DNA of 64,000 bases from Ailurus styani (lineage: Eukaryota > Chordata > Mammalia > Carnivora > Ailuridae), in the NCBI GenBank assembly GCA_002007465.1, contig LNAC01000853.1, forward strand, positions 483,951-547,950. Reading direction: 5' to 3'. Shown in pieces: positions 57,071 through 64,000 of this stretch (positions are counted from its first letter, which is position 1; each line of letters begins with the position of its first letter). Both the position numbers and the translations under genes were made by a program. Under the pieces are notes generated by a model, which saw only the letters and a list, made by a program, of their open reading frames with translations, did no database searches and was not told where the DNA came from.

Positions 57071-58189
57071 CTGTGTGGAGCGTTTTCCTGTCTGATTGGC
57101 TCACGCTTTCTCTGGGACTCTGTGCCCTGCCGCTGGCTGCAGGTACCTGCTTTTATCTACGGAGGACAGCATCCCTTTGGACATCATACTTTGTCCTTGA
57201 AAATCATTTTGTCCCAGTTTGCATTAGCTTCTGCTCCAGGTAAGCCATGTCTTTGATTCTAGATTGGCAGCTTGCCCTGTGGCCTCGGTTCTGGGTTGGA
57301 TCCAGAGATACTGGACCTTGGTTTTCCCAGCGTTCTTTGGAGGATGGGAGTAATAACTGTTCTGTGTGTTACAAGTCAGGTCTGAAACCAAAAGAGACTT
57401 ATTTCTTCAGGAGCTTTTAACTTCTGAATTCAATTTCTCTAATGGTTTTAGGACTATTCAACCATTAAAGAAGTTGGATTTGTAATTAAAAAGCTCCCAG
57501 AAAGACATCTCTAGGCCCATGGTTACACTGGAGAAGTCTTCCAAACACTGAATAGTTCTATACCTTTTAAATGCTCTGCCTGGGTGATTTTCTAGATCTA
57601 ATCCTTTTTCTGTTACTACAAATTTTCATTTTAACCTAAAATGTATTTCTTGTTTGTATGTCTAGTTATGTGTTTGTCTTCAGTATTGACCACTAGAATA
57701 TGGGCTGCATGCTTCTTAATTACCATGTTCACTTTATATTTTAGCATATTTTCTATTCTTCCAATGGAAGCTTCAATTCCCTTTCTTTTCTCCATATACT
57801 TTCTGACTTCGCTGATAGAATTTTAAACATGTGCTGAGACAAATGAAGGCTCCCTTGTACCTACTGCCTCTGAGAGTAGTGTGATGTGGCCCCTTTGGAT
57901 TTTCATTGGCATAAAAACAAAAGCAACAACAAATCACAGGGGGAAAAATCAGTTTCCTGCTTGTCATATTTACTCCATTCAAAGGTTGGTTTCCCTTACT
58001 TGCTCTCTGTGGCCGTGGAAGGGCATGGTGTTGGTGCTGTGATGAAACATGGCACCAGGGGCCCTTGGAGGCAAGAACCAGGTCCTAACCCCAAGCTCCT
58101 TGTATCCCTCTCTCAGACTGTAGCACAGTCAGACAGAAAGGCCAAGAGCAGCAGGGCAGCAAGGATACCATTTGGGGCAATCATTTCAG
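57071..58189. other. Unassigned, no gene recognised
   Basis: 57650-57760 ('GACCACTAGAATATGGGCTG') resembles an L2 3' region weakly. The acceptor-like/donor-like pair around 57142-57238 is not convincing. No domain. Confidence 0.4.
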
Positions 58190-58395
58190 CTCTGTCCTAG
58201 GACCAGCAGAAATCTCAAGAAGTCCCCTGCGCCAGAATTCCAAGAACTAGGCTGTATCTCCAAAGCACCCAGGAAGCTTGTCAAATACAGACTCCTGGCC
58301 TCCATGCTGAGGGAGCCTGGTTCTGTAGGCTGGCCCTCAGAAGTTTTAACAGGAACTCCAAGGTAACTCTGCTAGGTGACCAGTGTTGGAAAGCT
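58190..58395 (+). mobile_element. MER5A-type hAT MITE
   Basis: 'AGCACCCAGGAAGCTTGTCA', 'AATACAGACTCCTGGCCTCC', 'CTCAGAAGTTTTAACAGGAA' and 'GACCAGTGTTGGAAAGC' follow MER5A in order. Confidence 0.6.
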
Positions 58396-58747
58396 TCAAT
58401 GCACTGTGTTCCTCAGCATCCACAAAACTGTCCACCTATACAGGTCTCAGAACCCATGAGAGGGCTTCTTTCTTTGGAGATCTTTCTTAGAAATCTATTT
58501 TTGGGTTTCCCTTCCTGGTGGTGATCAATTCATAAACTTTCCTAATTCCCCTTCAGCTCCTGAGTACACAGCTGATGCCTGAGCAGGACACCCACAGGAC
58601 CTGGAGTCAAAGAGAGGAGAGAAGTCTGCTTGAGTTTAATTTCTGGGCAAGTGGTATTTGAACACTATTGCCACATAATGGGTTCTGGGCTCCACAGCCA
58701 AGATCAGGATTTTAAAGGCAACAGGTGGAGAAGCTGCTGTTCTCACC

Positions 58748-58822
58748 AGAACCAGACCTTTGTTGTTTTTTGTTTTTTGTTTTTTATTATTATTATTATA
58801 TTTTTTTAGAACCAGACCTTTG
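58748..58822 (-). mobile_element. Tail-only retroposon insertion with 15-bp target duplication
   Basis: AGAACCAGACCTTTG occurs at 58748-58762 and again at 58808-58822 without mismatch. Between them lie only 45 bases of simple T-rich sequence (T-run and TTTG units, then (ATT)n, then a T-run). On the minus strand this is an A-rich 3' tail flanked by a target-site duplication, with no recognisable SINE, L1 or cDNA body. It looks like an L1-machinery insertion truncated within its tail. Confidence 0.75.
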
Positions 58823-59358
58823 AATCTCCTTTGGCAGGAGATGCTCAGGACCCTGCTGAGCAGGCTGGCCCCTCACAAAGCAGCGACCTTACTCATCTCC
58901 CACCAGGACCTCCTTGCTCTACTGGCCTCTCCCTATCTGTCTCCAAGCCCTGGAGCTTGTCAGACAAATGTGTTTTCCATCTTGTGTATCCAATCCTGGC
59001 CAAATTCACTCAAAGCAGCACCTGCTTCAATCTCTTTCTTGCACTTTGATCTGCTGGAGCAGCTACTGCTGAGAAGGGCCAAAGGTGAAATCAGCGTCAC
59101 TGTATGCCCAATTGCCCTGGGGGCCCAGGAATGGAATTCCGAGGAAGCAAGGACTAAGACCTTGTTAGTCCGTCTTCAGATGTGTGCTTCTGCCTCGTGA
59201 GGGTTTTCCTTCTACAATGCTGATCTGGCCACTCCCTGCTTCCACGGTGGAGCAGAGCCATAGGAGTGCTGCAAAGCACTCTGGAAGGCCACAGTCCATG
59301 AAATCAGGTCACCAGGTGTGTCTGCTTTCCTCGCACACTGGGCAATAGGACCTCACAT
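58823..59358. other. Unassigned, no gene recognised
   Basis: Plus-strand frames of 72-146 codons have no domain; the longer frame begins in the upstream T-rich insertion. Confidence 0.4.
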
Positions 59359-59369
59359 GATCCTGCATT

Positions 59370-59579
59370 CTCTCTCTTTTTTTTTTTAAAGATTTAATTA
59401 ATTAATTAATTTGACAGACAGAGAGAGAGCACAAGTAGGCAGAGTGGCAGGCAGAACAAGAGGAAGCAGCAGGCTCTCTGCTGAGCAGGGAGCCCGATGC
59501 AAGACTCGATGCCAGGACCCTGGGATCATGATCTGAGCCACAGGCTGACACTTAACTGACTGAGCCACCCAGGCGCTCC
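59370..59579 (-). mobile_element. SINEC retrotransposon with 11-bp target duplication
   Basis: GATCCTGCATT flanks it at 59359-59369 and 59580-59590. Minus-strand head at the right ('GGAGCGCCTGGGTGGCTCAG'), core, a tail region with the 'CACAAGTAGGCAGAG' variant (as read on the plus strand) and (TTAA)n/T-rich end at the left. Confidence 0.93.
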
Positions 59580-59590
59580 GATCCTGCATT

Positions 59591-59981
59591 TTCTTGACAA
59601 CTGTTCTTGACAACTGTTGGGAACCTGATTTTCTTGGAGGGCATTACCTTTGGGCAGGTTAAGTGGCCCTCCCACTTTCTTCTCCAAGGTCCATCCATAT
59701 TCCATCCCTCCCACTCCACAAAGGAGTAGGGTGATGCTGTCCAGGGCCTAGCACTTAGTCATTCCCAAGGTAGGACAGTCTAGATTATAAGGCCTGTTTT
59801 CTTTTTATCTTACCCTCAGGACTATCATGTACAATTATGCAGGCTCTGCACTGCACAACTCCACAGGATGCTATTTACACAGACTAAGGTGAAAGAGGCA
59901 GTGACCTGATAACCCTAATCATTCACACTTCTTGTCTCACGCAGATACCTCCTGATCCGTCTATGTAATGTGCCTCTAAGT
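59591..59981. other. Unassigned, no gene recognised
   Basis: Contains a local direct repeat 'TTGACAACTGTT' at about 59595-59620. No domain. Confidence 0.4.
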
Positions 59982-60192
59982 CAGGGGTTGGCAAACTTTG
60001 GCCCACAGACTGGCTGCCTGGTTTTGTAACATTGTATTGGCACACAGCCACACCCATTCATTTAAATATTGTCTATGATTATGTTTGCACTGAAAGGGCA
60101 GAGTCGAGTAGTTCTGGCAGGGACCGTATGGCCCACAAAAAAAGAAAAAAAATACTATCTGGCCCTTTGCCGAACATGTGTGCCAATCCCTG
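59982..60192. mobile_element. hAT-type MITE (MER3-like), complete
   Basis: Begins CAGGGGTTGGCAAACTTTGG and ends with 'GTGCCAATCCCTG', the two terminal inverted repeats. Inside are 'CATTCATTTAAATATTGTCT' and 'ACTATCTGGCCCTTTGCC'. It has an A-run near 60137-60150. Same family as 34316-34534. The 8-bp target duplication has decayed. Confidence 0.85.
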
Positions 60193-62329
60193 CTCTTTCA
60201 CCCAGTTGTCCAAAGCCTACAGCTGTAGCCCCCGGTGGAGGGCTCCCCAGTGCTCTGAAATCATCAGAAAGTTCAGACACACCTAGATATGTCCATAGGC
60301 TCTGATCTCTCATTGTGCGAATCATTCAGCCTTTCAGGGCTCTGTCTTGTCCATGGGTGCAGTGTGAGTGGGACCTATGTAGACCTTCAGCCAGTCCTTA
60401 AGCCCATTTTACATGCGAAGAACCAGAGTCTGGAAAGTGATTTCTCACCAAGGTTGAGAGGGTCAGATGAGATGGGTCATGAAAATGCATGTGGCATGCA
60501 GCTGTCACCCACTCAATGTCAATCTTCTTAGTTTCCTTTATCTTCTTCTCCTCTCCCACCCCAAACCCCCCACCAAAAACCTTCACACCCCATATAAGGA
60601 TGCAGCCAGGGAGCCCTGATGGGCTCGGGAAGTGGGTAGGGTGTTTCTAACAGATGCTTGGTGTCCTGGGTTAGGGTCTGGAGACCGTAGTTAAGAACAT
60701 CAAACCTCATTCTGGAAATCTTCATTCCTCTGAGGGAGTGACCACAGAAGGATGGCCCTATCCCCCAACTCTGGGTCCTGCCTCCTTCAGCCCATGTCAC
60801 CATTGTTTAGAAGATGATCCCCTGTCCATGGGGGGCCTCAGGTAACATTAGCCAGGAGAGGCCTCCAGCTCAGGGTTGCCCTGCTGTCTGTGCTGGCCAT
60901 AGCTGAGGGCCTGTACTGAAATTCCAATCCAGAGATTCCAATCCAGAGCCCAGCTCAGGGCTGCGTGAGGAGAGAGTTCTCTGGCTTGACATCTTTACTC
61001 CCTGTATGGCTCCCATCGCTCATTCTGAAAAATCCAGAAGGAGTCCCTCCAAGCTTTCCCTGACCACTCAGTGGTGGGGGGATAAGGAGACACAAAATAA
61101 GTCAGGTGGGCTGAAAACCACAGAGAAGTTTGGGTATGGGCAAAGCAGCAGGGAGAGGGCCATGTTTCATTATTGAACCATGAATCCCAGTACTCAGGGT
61201 CCCAAGTTAGTGAAGTTCTGCTCTGGCCTCATGGGCCCAGGAGGACTGTCACCAGCTCTTGTCCCCCTGGACACCGAAAAAGGTAGGGTAGCTGAACTCA
61301 GGAAAGCTACTGAAAGGGCGTTGCCTCCTCCATCGAGTTTCCCAACATGGTGGCGGTGACTGGTGGTGAAAAAGAGGAAGGTCAGAGCCCACTGAGGATG
61401 ACCCCAAGGGCTGGCCCCTGCCATCTAGACTTACCCGCCAAGATGAACACTTACATGACAGCTTTCCACTGGCCCTAATCTTCATCAGGCTGACACAGGA
61501 GCTGGGGCTGTCTGGAGCCCAGGGCCACCAGACTTTTCCTTGTATTCTCTGTTCCCTCTCTCCTTTACGCCCCCAACTCTTCCCTCCTACCATCAAGCCT
61601 CTTATAAGCATTCTAGGCCCCCTTTTAGAAATTCAATTCAGTTCAACAATTATTGAGTACCTACCCTGAGCAAGGCATGAGCAGATCTACTTAGAGGTCC
61701 CATTTTCAACACAAATGTAAATTGTTTATAAACTAAAGACTACTCATTTATTTAAATATACCTAGTGCTCTAGTTAAAAGCTTCCTGTCTATTTTTATAT
61801 CTCACCTTCCCCATTTTCCTGATGACATACACCCTCAGGCAGATTTAGGAAATCTCACAACCCTGAGTGGTCCCCTCTAAGGTAACTTTTTGAATCAGAA
61901 GTAGATCTCTAGTAACAGAGCCTGAGACAAGAATTCTGTGTTTCAGGTTTAGGGAGGTGCTCAGGAGAGAGGAAAGCAGATGGAATGGGGGAAGGAGGTG
62001 ACTACAGATGTGATTCCCACAGGAACTCAGATCCATGAATTGTACCACAGACTCAGTCCCACAAGGAGGAGGGGTAGTGGGGTTTGCACCCCTGTGTCAG
62101 TCAGTCATTGGGTGTGAGGGTGTAGCCTCCCAAGCAAGGACAGTCCTGTTTGGCCCAGGGCAATTCTCCAGAGAAGAAGCTAACTATGAGCTACTAGAAG
62201 CTGCCCTTCCGATGACTGGGCATGGTTGCCCAGCCCAGTAAAGAGGATCTGGGTGGAACAACACAACACCAAATCTCGCTCACCCCCAAGAGCTCACTGT
62301 GGAATGACAGATCCCTGAATGGATAAGAG
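60193..62329. other. Unassigned, minor repeat fragments only
   Basis: A MIR-like core may lie at 60405-60470 ('CCCATTTTACATGCGAAGAA') and a MIR/L2-like piece at 61625-61690 ('CAATTATTGAGTACCTACCC'). Frames of up to 120 codons (minus, 61249-61611) have no domain. Confidence 0.4.
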
Positions 62330-62490
62330 AGATTTTTCATCTCAACCTCTCATTCCACAAACAAGAGAACTCTGGTACAGCCAGGGGGGGTGACTTGCCA
62401 GGGCCACACAGCAACTCTGTGGCAGAGCTGAGACAAGAATCCAGACTTCCTGACTCTCCGACATGGCTTTGCAGGGCCAGTGCTGGCTTG
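62330..62490 (+). mobile_element. MIR SINE fragment
   Basis: Sense MIR 3' half: 'AGGGCCACACAGCAACTCTG', 'GTGGCAGAGCTGAGACAAGA' and 'ATCCAGACTTCCTGACTC'. Confidence 0.75.
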
Positions 62491-63179
62491 GGTCTCATGC
62501 CAAGAACAAAACGGTTATGGTGTTAATGAATCAATTCTCAATAATGTCATCTAAAAGGCATTGATTGGAGGGTGAACATAATGCAGTCACCACCCTTCGC
62601 ATACAGTATTTTAAAATTTATGGTGGTATTGTTGTGGAAAAGTATGTACATATCCAAAACTATGTTTTTCTCCCTGAGTAAAGGACATTTAAAAGGAAGT
62701 GCTATATTTGTTCGTGTTTCTTGGAGAGAAACGTGATTCAAATGTAAATGGCTGTGAAGGGCAGGACTATGACAATGGTCCAGATGTGAAAGGCAAACAC
62801 AAGGGTATGCTATGGAAAATTTTGTTCTTTAATGTTTAAGCTCTTTTTTTTTTATATGGCATGGCTTGAAATTTTGACCTTAACACACAAAACTGCCAAA
62901 TCAGTTTTATAGTGCAAATTTATAACAACCTATTAGTGGTGCCAGACTCTGTTTTCTCAAAACTGCTTTCATTTGCAGCAAATTGATACATTCATTCAAC
63001 AAATAGTGACTGTATGATTTGAAACCGTGTGCTGATATTTTGGGGCAAGACATTTACTCTGTCAACTTCAGGGAGAATAGGCAAGGCTTTTTGTAAACCA
63101 AGTGTATCACAAGTCTCTGATATCTGACAGACTCGATTGTGAATGCATGCAGTGACAAGCAAGCTCAAAGTTGTCCTGA
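62491..63179. other. Unassigned AT-rich stretch
   Basis: No gene or diagnostic repeat. 62990-63030 ('CATTCATTCAACAAATAGTG') resembles the antisense L2 3' end weakly. Confidence 0.4.
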
Positions 63180-63700
63180 TGACCTCTGCTGACTCTGTGT
63201 GATCTCCTCCCTTGAGTGTGGATGAGACATGGGACTTCTTCTAACTGATAGAACCTGGCAAAGCTGATGAGATGTTACTTCTGTGATTATAGTACGTGAG
63301 TGTAACTTCTGTCTTACTAGTAGATTTTATTGCCTTCTTAGCTTATAAGCTTTGATGAAGGGAGTGACCACATTGGGGAGATTCACATGGCAAAGAACTG
63401 AGGGTGGTCTTAGCTGCCACCACTTAGGAACGGAGGCAGTCCATCCATCAGGCTCTTTGGAACTGAATCCTCCCCCCAGTAATCATGTGAACTTGGAAAG
63501 CTGGTCCTTCCCCACTCAAGCCTTCAGATGAGGGCCCTGCCCTGGCTGCCATGATGGCAGCCTTGGGAAAGAGCCTGAAGCAGAGGTCCCATGACACCAC
63601 AACAGGATTCCTGATCCACAAGCTGTGAGTTAATAAAGGTGTGTTGCTTTAAGCTTTTAATTGTGTGGTAATTTGTCACATAGCAGTAAGTATGCAAGGA
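63180..63700 (+). mobile_element. MLT1-type LTR (ERVL-MaLR), nearly full length
   Basis: Sense order throughout: 'GAGTGTGGATGAGACATGGG', 'CTAACTGATAGAACCTGGCA', 'GATTCACATGGCAAAGAACT', 'CAGATGAGGGCCCTGCCCTG', 'AGCTGTGAGTTAATAAAGGT' and 'GTGTGGTAATTTGTCACATA'. It has no attached retroviral genes. Confidence 0.8.
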
Positions 63701-64000
63701 ATTTGCTGAGGAAAATGCCTACAGAAGGGAGAGAGCTGGAGGAGGCAGGGTGGGGCTAGCCCGCATGAAAGGGGAGGAAGAAAGAAGTTGGGCAAGAAGA
63801 ACACAGACAGTAGTGCAGCTCCAGGAAAGTTTCAGGCAGTGGCCAGGGAGTGACCACTGAGGGAGCCCTGCACTGGGCAGGGACACATGGCTCCTGAGCA
63901 CCACCACGCTCAGTTACACTGGCCGGGGCTGCCTGGGGCAGGTGTGGCCTCAAGGGAAATGCAGAAGTGGGTCTGGAGGGGCGGCTTCTGGGGCTATAAG
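63701..64000. other. Unassigned right edge
   Basis: GC-moderate sequence with overlapping 62-65-codon minus-strand frames. No domain or repeat recognised. Confidence 0.4.

Noticed and set aside
1..64000. CRISPR arrays, operons, rRNA or functional tRNA genes
   Set aside because: No regularly spaced direct repeats with unique spacers, and no rRNA motifs. All tRNA-like sequence belongs to SINE heads.

Overview
This window is nuclear genomic DNA from a mammal of the order Carnivora, probably a mustelid (ferret, mink, marten or otter group). The clearest evidence is eight tRNA-derived carnivore SINEs (SINEC / Can-SINE), most of them with the 'GGGTGGCTCAG..GGTTAAG' head, the 'CAGGTCATGATC' core, a CT-rich tail and (AAATA)n. 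One copy (2313-2514) has the 'ACAAGTAGGCAGAG' tail variant that I associate with mustelids. The left edge also holds the 5' end of a carnivore-type LINE-1. CpG depletion, (CA)n microsatellites and many old mammalian repeats (MIR, L2, MLT1, hAT-Charlie, Tigger) fit this. Nothing points to a bacterial, plasmid or free viral sequence.

I found no protein-coding gene. None of the open frames encodes a recognisable cellular protein. The only recognisable protein remnants are a LINE-1 ORF2 fragment (1585-2190) and a hAT transposase fossil read on the minus strand (7441-7560 within 5842-7677). The window is best read as intergenic or intronic sequence.

Layout. 1-7.7 kb: repeat-rich and AT-rich, with an L1 5' end, SINEs, an L1 ORF2 fragment, an MLT1 LTR and two hAT fossils, one carrying nested SINEs. 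7.7-19 kb: mostly unassigned sequence with scattered MIR, L2 and Tigger copies and a C-rich low-complexity block. 19-33 kb: higher GC with fewer repeats. This part holds the most gene-like signals: a spliceable but non-coding exon candidate (26964-27055), an 18-bp minisatellite (31420-31606) beside a CpG island with GC boxes (31640-32030), and three repeat-free segments that could be conserved non-coding elements (22880-23110, 28700-29110, 33080-33360). 34-41 kb: dense old repeats, with L1M fragments, a hAT element inserted in an L1, several LTRs and two MIRs head to head. 41-50 kb: unassigned sequence with two clean SINE insertions and LTR and L2 pieces. 50.4-52.5 kb: a long old L1 on the minus strand. 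53.8-64 kb: two MLT1 LTRs in inverted orientation, L2, L1M, hAT elements, a SINE, an MLT1 LTR near the right edge and an insertion that looks like a retrotransposon tail with no body (58748-58822).

Repeat family names come from memory of consensus sequences, without a database search. Boundaries are approximate except where target-site duplications fix them. I see no convincing new biological system. The best leads are the CpG island with its minisatellite, the exon candidate and the tail-only insertion.
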